A stretch of 64,000 bases of DNA from Planoprotostelium fungivorum (Eukaryota; Evosea; Variosea; Cavosteliida; Cavosteliaceae): contig MDYQ01000539.1 of assembly GCA_003024175.1 (NCBI GenBank), positions 27,011 to 91,010 on the forward strand, written 5' to 3'. The position numbers and the translations under genes were made by a program. The first letter of the stretch is position 1. Each line of letters begins with the position of its first letter. The notes under the pieces were generated by a model. It was not told the origin of the DNA, did not search any database, and saw only the letters and a list, made by a program, of their open reading frames with translations. Below, in pieces: positions 48,566-59,900 of this stretch.

Positions 48566-50168
48566 TCAATATTCACCGTTGGCCCTTCTGAATTTCTCCA
48601 GGTAATCCTGTGATTGTCAAATGTGTCGATTGATGGCACTCACCGCCGATTCTGCCTCATTCATCTGTTCGATGTCCTCCTGAGTGACCTCACTCAATGG
48701 TATCACTCTGTCTCCCACAGTCACCGTCTCTTCTTCATATTCTTCCACGTTGGCTCCTGTATCTATGAACACAACAGAAGTGTTCTCTCATCACCTGTTG
48801 AAGCTGGAGTTTCATTCTTCTTCATGAATTCATGATAATCTGAGGGAGATCAGATTCAGTCTGGTAATTTGACAGATTCTCACATGCATCGGTATTGATA
48901 AATTCCTCTGCCTTGGGAGCGGCCTCCTCTGGAACGATTTCGCCCACAGCCACCGCTGATGGTTTATTGTGAGTCGGAAGCCAAGGCAAATTGACCTTTT
49001 GTTTGCTTGTCTGCTCATCCATAATGCTGAAATCCATCAACATCGTTTTGACATCGAGTTTCTCTCACATCTCTGTGCCTTGTCCAGGTTTAGATGCCCT
49101 CTCCTTCTCACTACTGGCACCATCCGCATTGTTCCCTGTGTCGATGCTGACTGTGAGACGGTTGGACTGAGAAGTTGTTTTTCTAGTTCCACTCCTCTCC
49201 TGTGCTGTCTCTGGTGTAGTGATCTTCGTGGGATCATCACGTCTATCAATCATCAATTTTGAACGAGATAGAAAGACCCACTTGATCATATCAACAAGAT
49301 TAAATCTGGATTATCAATCAGAGAGGCACCTGAATCTTTTCTCACCTGGGTATAACCATCGGTTCGACTAACTTCAATTGGGTGATGATCATCTTCAATT
49401 GGTCCATTAGCTTGGATTTCTTCTCTTCTGCCATAGTGACTCTCACGGAATTATCTTCCTCCGTCAACTCTGACTTACACTTCTCACATTGGAATATATT
49501 CAGTTCAATATTCATCAAACGTGCCGCATCTAGTGCAGTGTATCTGTGCTCGTCAGATCGGCTCACGAGATGACACTCACTTTGCATTCTTGCATTTTGG
49601 ACAAACGTAACGCTGATTTCGCAATTCATTTCCAGCGTCCTCATAAATCCTCTGCTGCATGAGATGTATTCTGTATTTGACGACATCAACAAATCTCTTG
49701 TAATCGATGTACCAAAATTCTGTTATCAGCCACCTACCGTCCATCAGCTCTTTGATATAAGATACATGAGGTGATCAGAATCAGATCCACGGAGAAGGCT
49801 CACTTTTTCCCTTGTACTGTTTCTCCTAGTTCATTCTTTGTATCCTCTGGCCTCTTATTGGTGCTGTTCTCATCTTTAAACCCGAGAGAATATAGCATAC
49901 TCACAAGGCGATTATACTGTCCGCTTTGAGGGCTCCCATCCATCTTCTCACTTGCTTCTCACCCACTTTCAGTCGCCTCGCCATTTCAGGTGCTGAGACG
50001 CTGGTGCTATAAACAACACAATCATCATATGACTCACGCTTCAGGGTTGATTCCGTTGTTCGATTTTCGTATCAACTCCTCAACTGCGATCTCTTGTTCA
50101 TCTGAATAAAAAGCGCGTAACACCAATCTCATAAGATCGTTGAGGATAACATAATCCACTGAGCCCAT
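48566..50168 (-). CDS. GTF2E1: General transcription factor TFIIE alpha subunit
   Basis: TFIIE recruits and regulates TFIIH at RNA polymerase II promoters. The start at 50168 is followed by MGSVDYVILNDLMRLVLRAF, then YSDEQ, and a winged-helix region (SAPEMARRLKVGEKQVRRWM, GALKADSIIAL). A zinc ribbon is formed by YVCPKCKNAK and FQCEKCKSEL. Then come ENSVRVTMAEEKKSKLMDQL, an acidic linker, and the C-terminal TVTVGDRVIPLSEVTQEDIE, which matches the family's conserved end, and finally DYLEKFRRANGEY. The TGA is at 48566-48568. About ten introns. An in-frame TAG upstream of the ATG supports the start. It is divergent from GNB1L across a region with an inverted repeat. Confidence 0.9.
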
Positions 50169-50215
50169 GGTGTTGCACTATCTGCTGTGATGGTTGTGCG
50201 ATTGTAGAATTGAAT

Positions 50216-50265
50216 TTTTCGGCCATGGTGTGATTCGCAACATCTCAACACACCATGGCCGAAAA
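50216..50265. repeat. 17-bp perfect inverted repeat at the GNB1L start codon
   Basis: The arms 50216-50232 and 50249-50265 are exact reverse complements with a 16-nt loop. The right arm contains the GNB1L initiator ATG and first two codons; the left arm carries the same start context on the opposite strand. It lies between the divergent TFIIE-alpha and GNB1L genes. Confidence 0.9.
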
Positions 50266-51520
50266 GACCACGCAATCTTCTCATTCGATAGAACCAATAT
50301 ACACGCTGAGAACGCAGAATGGAAATGTGAATGATGTGCAATTTCATCCAACCCAGGGTAACCTTCTCCTATCTGGGTAATGGTTGATCGCACAATTATG
50401 TTTATACTGTCCAACAGGCATTCTAGCGGAGACCTGAACTTGTGGAATTTGTCGAGACGGAGAATAGAGAAATCATATCAGGCCCACGAACAGAACACAG
50501 GGGGAGCCCTGTCCTCGCTTTTTATTGACTCCCACACAATCGTGAGGTACTCGTTTGTCATGGTACCTTGTGCATAATAGGCAATAGCCAAGGAAGAGAG
50601 AGAGTTGTGAAGACATGGGATATAGAAAAGAATGAGCCTCAAAGGATCATTCAATTCGATCAATCACTCTCCTTCTGCAAGTGTTCTGCGACTGGAGGTG
50701 AGTCATAATGTAATAGAACTCCAAATAACAATCCAGATCTAGTTGCTGTGTCTACTGAAGATGAGGTGCAGACAGATCCTGCACTGATAACTCATGCAGC
50801 AATAGGTTGTTGTCTTTGACCTCAAATCACATAACAAGTGTATCTCATTTAGTACTGCAAACAGATCGTTAGGTGCTGTCAACATGAATATTACCAGGGT
50901 TTGATGTTGAATAGGGATGTGCATGGACATCAAGATGAAGAGCTTTAACAATGAGATTTATGTGTGCGCCATCTTTGAAAGTGCAGATGTCCTTATATGG
51001 TCAGTAAGGGCTAATCAGTTGATGTTTCAATTCAAGAATCATATAGATCCAGGTGAGACAGCTTTTGGAACGTCCAATGATAAGCCATAGGGATCTGTGT
51101 TGAACTTGACAATAGCATGCAATGGTGTATTTCAGTAAGCATCTACAAATAACACCTATTCATAACCAGCACAGGGCTCAGCAGGGAGTAATATAGCAGT
51201 TTCAAAATTAGACATGGGATCCTCTTCTCATGAGACAGAAAAAGACATCCAAGTAAACCACAAAGGCATAGGTGCCATAAGAATTCGTCCAGACAAGAAA
51301 CTATTTGCAACAGGTGGATGGGATAGAAGGTATGAATAGTAATCTCAATTCAGGCTGAGCATTAGATAGGCTGAGGATATACAACATGAGGAATTTGAAA
51401 CCACTAGCGATTCTGAAAGCTCACACCAGTAGCATTAATTGTATAGACTTTCATCCATTATCCAATTTGATTGCGAGTGGAGGAAATGACACTAAAGTTC
51501 ATATATGGAGTGTATACTAA
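50255..51520 (+). CDS. GNB1L: WD40 protein, GNB1L/ASTRA-type
   Basis: GNB1L is a WD40 protein that works with the TTT/PIKK chaperoning machinery. The start MAEKTTQSSHSIEPIYTLRT gives NGNVNDVQFHPTQGNLLLSG, HSSGDLNLWNLSRRRIEKSY, SQGRERVVKTWDIEKNEPQR, and near the end AIRIRPDKKLFATGGWDRR, LRIYNMRNLKPLAILKAHTS, and INCIDFHPLSNLIASGGNDT. The last three closely parallel human GNB1L (IRPDRKILATAGWDHRIRVF). About seven WD repeats are expected from the length. Around eight short introns, the shortest near 35-45 nt, interrupt it. The end is the TAA at 51518-51520. Middle exons were read less carefully than the ends. Confidence 0.85.
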
Positions 51521-52081
51521 AGAGCAAATAAAATTATCAATCAGAGATCACTGTGCTACAAGAAACTCAGTCAACACTATGTAGGTCATCTATATCTTCT
51601 AGTGCAGTTGCTCTCACGTTTTCTTTCAATGGACCACAATATAGATCACAATCTCACAAAAGCATAGCCTTGGAGAGGAAATATGAGAGAGCATTAGAGG
51701 AGGGAGGAAGATGATGGTGGGTTTGGACAGCATTTTGAAAGGTGTAGCAGATTCCTTTGCAATGCGTGACCAAGACTTTTGTTCAGATTAGATTTGAGAG
51801 AGGTTTTGCCAATCACCTGTAGCCCTCCTGTTCTTGCTGTCAATCTTCAGCACCTCATCTTTTGTCATCGCAATGGTCACGAGCAGAATGGTAGCGTTTC
51901 TCTCATGTGTAAGTTATCTGAATCCCAATCACTCATTGAGAAATTCCCCAGCCCATCCGTCGTCTTCTCCTCAGAGTTCTGATACAAATTGGCCATTAAA
52001 TCTGTTCGACTGTGCACAAGTCTTGAGTCCATATCGTCCACTGTCTGTTCGCAGAGGAAAATATTCCAAGCCATCATATAG

Positions 52082-52140
52082 TAAAAGGAATATTATAGCG
52101 GATTTCTCTACAACTCACCTCACAAAGGCTCACCTCTGCA
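52082..52140 (+). repeat. Stray copy of the integrase-element terminal repeat
   Basis: This stretch resembles the outer part of the terminal inverted repeats at 55479-55547 and 56868-56933. Shared cores are AAAAGG, AATATTATAG and CTACAACTCACC. No partner end in inverted orientation was found nearby, so it is probably a solo end or a deleted element. Confidence 0.65.
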
Positions 52141-53581
52141 TAACATTGGTAAGCGTTTGTGCGCTCTGTACTCGCTTTATGCAGTCTGGGTGGAAATCTA
52201 TACACTCAAATCATACAAAAGACACAAGGAGGCAAAAGGCAGCTGCATATAAATTTATAGGCTGGGTTGAAATGTGTACAATTTATTTTTGGTCCACAAC
52301 ACGCTCTATTTGCCCACAGTGGACTGGTTGGGTGTTGGACCCTTATAGTTGGGGGAAACAGAGTAACCTGGAACTATGGACACCCAACTCCCATAGTGTG
52401 GTGATCTATATAATCCTGGTAATATCATATGTATGATGCTCAATCAGTCAATCCCTGGTAATAAGGTGAGTTCTACTCGATCATTCCTGTAATAACCACA
52501 TACTATAGATGATTGCAGCTCACTTGTGAGACTGCTCTACCAACAATTTGAATCTACCCCAGGATTTTGATCTACCTATAGATTGCATAGATAGCATAAT
52601 TCTGGTTGCAAAGGCATAGAGGATGCATGGACATATGACCAAGTTGCATTCATCTACAATCCACTTGCCACTACACCTGTTTATGCCCTTGGGCATTGAA
52701 CCATCATTTTGCCTGATGAATTTCAAGAGTTGGAATGCTATTAATGATGCACATCATCTTTGGCCTGAATATTGGACAGACCCATCTCGCAGAAACTGTC
52801 TCAATTTTGTTGATTTCTGGAACTTTCAGACAAGGCTTCTGGTGCCCAAGTAATCCCAGCAGCTTTTTCTCCTCTAGTCATTCAGAATCCTCCAGAGCTT
52901 CCAAAAAGCAGCATACTACATAAAGTCCATATTTATTCAAGTAGTCCTCTGAGCTCCAAGGCTAATGAACTCACTACACAGCAACAGAGTAAGCAGGTAA
53001 GCTAATTGATGAACAAACCCAGTCAGCAGTTTCTAGGTTGTGTGGCAAAGCATATACATCCAACAAAAGATAGGCAAGGAAAACAAAGGGCTAAACTTGC
53101 CAACAATCAGAATAATCCAAATGCATATCATGAATGCACACCTGTATCAGCAATCAATGATGGAAACGTAATGCAACAGTCTGTATTATGCTGTCTTGTG
53201 TTCAGCATTGCAATGATGTTCCAGAGGTATATATGTTATATAAAAAAAGATGCATAAGTGTGAATGACTACAAAAACAAGACAGCAAAAAAACCAATTTT
53301 TCTCATAATAAAAAATATATATAAATAAATTATGATATCACTATGTTATTTATTTATATGAATTTAAATTGGAATATAATTTGAGCGCAAATTCCAGGTA
53401 AATATATGTTTGTACCCTCGACCACCCACTTCACCTCCTTGCAATTGGACTCAGGGACTTCATACCACATAGGCAAAAACCATACCATTCTAGATGTCCA
53501 GAAATGGTTACCATACCTCCCTACGCACCCATCATTGCCTCATTTCCTCTTCTCCCCCCTTTTGGATCTTCTTCCCATTCA

Positions 53582-54630
53582 ACTGCAGAGTTCAAAGTTA
53601 CCAGTTGGTCAGCAATGGCTTAGTAGCCCTAACAGGGTCACACTAGTATCTGTTGAACCTGAACACTTCATAACATATTTTAATCACAATAGATTATGGC
53701 TCTGTGAAATGTAAGATTGAAAAGATAACAAGAAACAAGAAGATATGGATGAGATCTGAGGTGACATTCAGAAAATGTAAATATACACCAGGTGTATATG
53801 AGTGGTGGACAACCTCCTAATGTGTTGGATGAGTAAATTAATAGTAAATATACAGTAAAAATAGTAAAATTGGTAAGTTGAAAATGGTGTATTATAGTAG
53901 ATTTGTGGTGTTTTTAGCTATTTGAATACATAAAAAAAGAAGACTTACTTGTTTTCCTATGTTTTACTCTATTCTACAGTTGACTCATTCTCAACATCCA
54001 TCATCATCTGTGACATCCACCCCCTGAGTTCTCTGCAGCTGGCATAATTCTCCTCTTAATCCTGTTCCTTGCATCTGGACCATTCTCCTTTGGTCTAAGG
54101 ACCTCAGGATCATCATACTGTTCAACACATTTCGAAACATCGATTGCGAGGGATTAGGTTTTCTCATCCATTCAGGTAAGTTCCATTCACATTCATTGTG
54201 TTCTGATGTTGAAAACCAGGGGAGAAAGTTTTCTGTTCATATCTTACTCTTATTCCAGATTTGCTTCATCTAGTGAGAATACATTCTCCCAGAGCGCTGG
54301 TGGGAGTGCTGTATGGTTCTTTCTTCCTGGTCTGCGTGGTGAGTGAAGAATGCTGACCATACTTTCTGTCTATCTCTCCAATCCTCTGTTGATAAATAAT
54401 TCATCATCCTTATATGTTTACTTGTATTCTCAGCAGTTGATTTGTCTCCTGCTTCAAGTGTATCTCTTGGTGTTGACAATGGGTTCTCCCTTATATACGC
54501 CATATTTGCTAGTCTACCAGCTTCTTTGTTGCCATTCTCTACCAGTTGGCCAGCAATGGCTTAGTAGCCCCTGACGGGCCAAACTGATAACTGAATAAAA
54601 CCTGAACCTGGTAACTTTGGACTCTGCAGT
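53582..54630. mobile_element. 1.05-kb element with 23-bp terminal inverted repeats
   Basis: Left end 53582-53604 and right end 54608-54630 are inverted copies with 22 of 23 bases matching. In addition, a sequence of about 30 bp just inside the left end (53601-53630) recurs in direct orientation just before the right end (54542-54571), with one or two differences. No transposase could be recognised between them, and I saw no clear target-site duplication. It looks like a non-autonomous DNA transposon, or two halves of a small palindromic repeat separated by unrelated sequence. Confidence 0.6.
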
Positions 54631-55613
54631 CCAGTGGGAGGACCCAAAAGTAAAGAGGAGAAGAGTCATTGTGAATAGAGCCAAGCAAACCTTGCAATCA
54701 GTCCTCTCCTCTTGGTTTCCCTCTCATCTCTGCTCTCTTATTTTCTCCAATCATGCCAATGTCCCGCTAATGAGGGTTCTTGCAGCTTGTTACACTGTCT
54801 GGCCCTTCTTCGAATTGATTTATTAGGGTCTGCCTTGAAGTCTCATGGTCTATTTGCAAAAGGAGACAAATTGACCTCGGTCTTTTCTTTGTTGGGGTGA
54901 TATCTTCATCTCGAATTGAGTCCTTGTACCATCAATTGGCATACACAGAGAGATGATACTTGTTGGCAAGATGTTTGGCCACATCTAGGTAGGGCATGAA
55001 ATGTTCCAACACCTGGGCAAAGTAAAAGCATATACGGCCGGTGTGTGTGGGCCATTATCACTGCCATTGTGATATATTTCCATCCAATCCCATCAGGCTT
55101 TCGCTCAATACAGACGATCCCCAGATCTTCTCCCTACCATGCCCATATTGTCTCATCAAGTGTAACCACCATCATTTCATGGGAATGATGCATGTCTCAA
55201 AGTTGCAGTTCACCATTGGCCAAATAGTCTCCCATGGTCATTGTGTTGCGCCGTCTCATTGCACGTGCGATGCTACTGTTGTGAGTATTTGAGTATCCTA
55301 TCCTCGAGATACTCAAATATTCGCCTAACAGGGGCCACTCACTCAAATATCCATTCCTGAGATCGTAACTGGTAAATGCGTGAGGATACAGTCCTCACCT
55401 GTTGAATGCACAAGATTCTGCTTGTTCGACCTCAATTCAGTTTGCTCAACACGACAAAAAACGCAACAGGATGGATAATCATCATATAAAAAGAGGGTAT
55501 TATAGTGCATTTAACTACAACTCACCACACACTGAATGCCTGCTTCCGGTGATCAGTTTGTAATTCCCACAATACAACCATTTGACACCACCAGAAGACA
55601 GAGGGATTGTAGA

Positions 55614-56142
55614 TCAGACGAAGAGACATTCAGCCGAACAGAGGACCACCCCACCACCTACTACAGCTGAATCCAGCGAGGAATTCCAGACAATGGGATA
55701 CCTAGTTCTCAGTAGAATCATTGGCTTATATGCCTTGTTGTTTATCTTGATTCTAAATATATAATCTAAAGCTTCTGCTATAGTCTGTCCTCTCTTATTT
55801 GGCAAAAGAATTGCCAAAGCATACTTAGAGAGAATACATCAATAATTGTCAGAAGATAGTTGGTGCCATCATTGTACTTAGCAGAATTCTGCATATCTGC
55901 AAGGTCTATCTGCCATTTAACCAGCGGTCCAGGTACAACAGTGTGTTTGTATTGTAAGTTGATTGATGAGATAGAAAACTCTTAATAACATCAACTGTGA
56001 ATTCTAATTTAAAGACATTATGTCTGCTAGCACTTCTATATAGCCCTTCAATAGAGTTAGATGTAGTAGAAGGATCCAGCCATATACTGAGAAGATATTC
56101 AGTCAAACTAGGTGCAATTCTTTGTCTTTTCCCTCTGTGCAT
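55614..56142 (-). pseudogene. Broken transposon integrase (DDE, F54H12.3/Polinton-like)
   Basis: The upstream part (56142 downward) has an N-terminal zone with SIEGLYRSASRHN and SFLSHQSTYN, typical of transposon integrases of this group. It is followed in another frame by WQIDLADMQ (first catalytic Asp block), then YLLTIIDVFS (second Asp block), and, after a further frame change near 55826-55835, LLPNKRGQTIAEALDYIF. The catalytic Glu block expected downstream is missing, and the sequence departs from the family after about 55740. At least two frame breaks plus truncation make it non-functional. It is wholly enclosed by the terminal inverted repeats of the 1.45-kb element. Confidence 0.68.
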
Positions 56143-56723
56143 ACTCTCTATAAATTACTTTCTATTTCTATATAAATAAATATTACTAGTATTGAATAAA
56201 TTACATTTTTTAAAAAGATCATTAGTTATATATTACAAATTGACAATTGATCATGCCAACTGAAAGACAATTACTGGTACACTCTCTGAAATCCTTAGGT
56301 TATATTGGTGATATAAGAAAAGAAAAACAAAGTGACTTTGTCCTGTTATTTGTTCATTTCCCATGACAGAAAATAATCTTGTACTAGAATGATGAGAGTA
56401 ATTTATGGAGATGTTCATATGGTGCACTAATAGCACGCTCTATACTCAGTCAAAAAACACAATGCACACATTCTGGGCCACCTTGCCACTTTGTGACTTG
56501 GCTACATGGTCAGTGCAAGAATTTTCACACTGACTGTACAAAGTGTACCTAGAGTGTGCACAAAAGCTTACCAAATATTTGTTATAGTCTATATATGTGA
56601 TCAAGATGTGTGTAGAAAGCATGTTCTTAGCAGGCATACTGAGGCATACTATAGCCTGCTGAGATGTGCACACAAAGTATATGTTCTGAGCAGACACAAA
56701 GAGAAACACAAAGCACACAGTAA

Positions 56724-56754
56724 TGCTTGCTGAGCCAAAGTGGCTCAGCAAGCA
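56724..56754. repeat. 14-bp stem hairpin inside the integrase element
   Basis: Arms 56724-56737 and 56741-56754 are perfect reverse complements with a 3-nt loop. It lies in the repeat-rich subterminal zone of the element and could be a transposase-binding or fold-back site. Confidence 0.8.
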
Positions 56755-56988
56755 AGCAGGTAGTGTGTAGAGGTTTCAGACTAGGCTACTATCTTTAGTG
56801 TGCAGCAATTTCCACCCAATCTATATAAAGCATGCTTGAGCACACAAAAGCTTACAAATGTTTTGCAGGAAGCAAGCATTCAGTGTGTGGTGAGTAGATA
56901 AATGCACTATAATATTCCCTTTTCATATGATGACGCACATGACAATGAGGGATTTGCAAAAAATGTATTTCATTGCAAAAAGACTTCA

Positions 56989-59900
56989 TTATTTTTGGTA
57001 TTCAGCCTTCCTCTGGTTGAGCATAGCCTTTCTGGCCTTCTCGAGCTCCTTCTCAAGCTTCAGAACCTTCATCTGTTGTTCCAATTGCTTGACGGCAGAG
57101 CCAGTGTAGTTTCCTGCCATCTCCTGCTCACTCTCCTCCTCCTTAAGATCGTTCCATGCCTTGGCCGCAGACACCAACTGAGATGTTGCCTGGGCTACAA
57201 TCTGATTGAGTGTTAGAGGTGAAACGCACTGATCAGTCTCACCTTGGCAGCATCAGACAGAGCGGAGTGACTCTTTGATCCTGCTGCTGACTTGGCACGA
57301 GAGGCAGCTACTAGTTGAGCTGTTGCCGCACCCACCATCTTGGCAACCGCAGCCAATTCTTCCTCCTGCCCTGTTCCTGTGACAGTTCTGTTGGCCGAGA
57401 CGACCAACGCTTGGGTTGCTCCGGCCACATTCTTGGCAGCAGAGATGAGACCGTTGGCCCACCTGATCGATTCCGTCAGTTCATCGATCTGAGCATATTT
57501 CTCACATGGGGTCTTGCTTGTAGACGATGGGGTTCTTGTGCTGCATATCAACTCGCTCAGCTTGCGCAGCGGCGGCAGCAACGACGAGGCGTTGAGTAGC
57601 CGTGGCAATTGCAATGGCAGCATCGTAGATGGCAATGGCGATATTGTCCGTGTCGAATCCGATGCCAGCGTTGTTCTTCTTCTGTGGTCTTGCGTTGGCA
57701 AGGGCCAAGGCCACGTCACTGATAATCTGAAGCAGGGTCATCTTTGTGATCTGGGGAGCTCACAAGAACTCACCTTAGCGGCGGCAGTGAGCTCATCGGT
57801 GGCCTGTTGGTCCAAATCTCCCGATAAACCAGTCTCTTGCAGAGCCTCCTTCTCACCTCCTGGCAACATCTTCACAGCAGCCATCAGCTCCGACAATTTG
57901 TCGGCGACAGCGGAAGAAGAGTCGGATACCTGTGAAGGTCAGGGCACACACAGAAGGAGATCCTCACTCCCTGCTGGGCGTTACCAAACATGCACTGATC
58001 ACGCAGAGAGTGCACGAGAGAGAGCATGCAGGACACAATCTCCTTCGTGGCTCCATTCAGCTTGCTTGCCGTCTCTGGCGTCGTGCCCGGTCCGTGGCTG
58101 GCACCTGTTCATCTTCAACCGTATGCTCCTCTGCTCCCTCACCGTTCGTCTTCTCCACGAGGTTCTTCGATGCCTCGATGGAAGTCGTGACAGCCTGTGC
58201 GACGTTTCCTTTTCCGCTGGATGCGGCCAAGTTGGCAGAGGCAGCGGCGAATTCTCTGGCAGACTTGACGACGTCCTTGGCGGTAGCGGGTGGGGCTTGA
58301 CCTCCGATGGAGTCGAGGAGGCTCTGGATGCTGCTTCGAGCGGCATTCAACTCCTGGATGCCCTTGGCGTTGTCGGCCTCAAAGGCGTTGGCAGTGTTGA
58401 TCAGATTCGTAATGGCCTCGGCGAGAGCCTGAGGAGAGTAAGTCGAACCATAGAGATGGAATGGATGTCGTCACCTGAGTGGATGTATTGAGAGATTTTT
58501 GAGCTCCGGCAGCAGCGTCTCCTTGCTTGTACCTCTGTACGTCCTTTCCACTGGTAACGAGTTGACCGGAAGACACAGAGATGGCCTTGGTGGATGTGAG
58601 GAGACCCTGCTGCGTGTTGAGATCAGACAGAGAGCAGCACAGTTGCTTCGAGAGGGCAGACAATCGCTGCACGGTCGTCGAGAGCAGCTTGGCCGATTGT
58701 CCGTATACTTCTCTCGTGTTCTTCGATGCGGCGACGAGCTGAGAGGAGTTTCCGGCCAGAATCTTAGCCGCTGCAATGAGATTTTGTTGTTGCTCCGATG
58801 CAGATGCGGTCGTAGACTCTTCAGGCTGAAATCTCTGTCAACTTCCCATCCCCAATGGATGCAAAGTCTCACCTCCAGGGTACCGGCAGCAGCAAAGAGA
58901 GCGGCGGCATCGAGGTCGTTGACAACAGAGTTGATGGTGGCCATACTCTCGTCGTAGAGCATGTCTCCCACAGCTCCCTGCTTGACAGCCTCCAGCAGCT
59001 TGGTCAATTCGGTCGTGACGTTCTTGAAGGCCTCGGCCAACTTGTTGCCCACGTTCGTGTTCTTGTCTGCGGCTCCATCTCTCGATATCTGAACGACATT
59101 CTTCGTGGTCTGTACGAGAGCCTTGGTGGAGGCCAAGATGGTTCCTCTCAGGATGTTATCGTTCGTGATGGCAGCTGCCGTGCGTGAAGTCTGTACACTT
59201 GAGTGATTCATTCCGTTGAAACACCCACCTCGACCAGCTGAGGAATAAGGGTTGCCACTGCCTTGGAAGTAGATCCCAATTGGACGAGGTTGTTCTTGTC
59301 CGTTCCAACCAGCTTCTTGACAGAGAAGGCCAACGTCTTGGCCAGATCGTTGAGATCATCCTTAGCATCCTCGTAAGGCTTGTCGGATCGAGTGAGGGGA
59401 GCGTCCACCTGCACGACATCAGAGACACATTTCGTCCACGCTTCTCACCGTAGCCGCAGCGCGGGTGATGCTGAGGAGTGTGTCGTCCAGATCTTGCAAC
59501 AAGACGGCACCGCTCTTCATGGAAGCCACCAGCTCGGCCACCTTCTCTCTCACTTGCTTCGAACGTGTCGACGTCTCCTTCTGTCCGTCCTTGATGGATC
59601 CCAGGGTGACACCCCTGGCGTGCTGCAGGAAGGGCGTGATGGCATCGATCACGTCCTTCGTGTGGTTGATCAGTTCGTTCTGACTCTGCACGGGGTCAGA
59701 CCATTCCTCTCACTTTCTCACCTTCTGGTCCGGTGCTGAGCTGACTGCTCCCTGCAGGACGGCAACAAAATCGACGGCCTTGGTTCCCAGTGTCTTGGCC
59801 GCCTTTCCGAGGAGCTCGGGTGACTCGAGTACGGAAGCGTTGACGGACTCCATGATTCCCACGTCGATCTCTCTGGCGAGCTTGACCATGTCCTCCTGGT

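Larger units (their letters stand above)
51521..55478. other. Gene-poor, repeat-rich region
   Basis: Nearly 4 kb without a recognised gene, clearly more AT-rich than the rest (for example 53230-53400 and 53820-53960). Open stretches such as 51834-52436 (200 codons, plus) show no motif I know and carry a repeat end inside. Near 55040-55240 the minus strand has interrupted coding-like patches (GDYLANGELQL, then EMMVVTLDETIWAW), suggesting an old transposon relic. Two repeat features are listed separately. The region sits between the GNB1L gene and the integrase element next to talin. Confidence 0.5.
55479..56933. mobile_element. 1.45-kb element with 66-69 bp terminal inverted repeats
   Basis: The left end 55479-55547 and the right end 56868-56933 are reverse-complementary with few mismatches and small gaps; a core of ACACACTGAATG is identical. 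Between them lies a broken integrase gene on the minus strand (55614-56142) and a subterminal zone of short repeats (56460-56860) including AGCACAC/GTGTGCA motifs and a 14-bp hairpin. Terminal inverted repeats plus a retroviral-type integrase core recall Polinton/Maverick, Ginger or Dictyostelium Tdd-like DNA transposons. The small size and broken frame suggest a deleted, non-autonomous copy. No target-site duplication was evident. The element ends 55 bp from the talin stop codon. Confidence 0.7.

Noticed and set aside
55479-56933. Target-site duplication at the integrase element
   Set aside because: No convincing short direct repeat flanks the inverted ends by eye, and the exact outer boundary is uncertain.
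57514-58491. A plus-strand open frame of 325 codons opposite talin
   Set aside because: Composition is that of antisense talin sequence, with no recognisable domain and no splice-consistent extension.
58999-59211. Alternative talin frames in the rod
   Set aside because: They run through introns and lose the heptad-like helical pattern.
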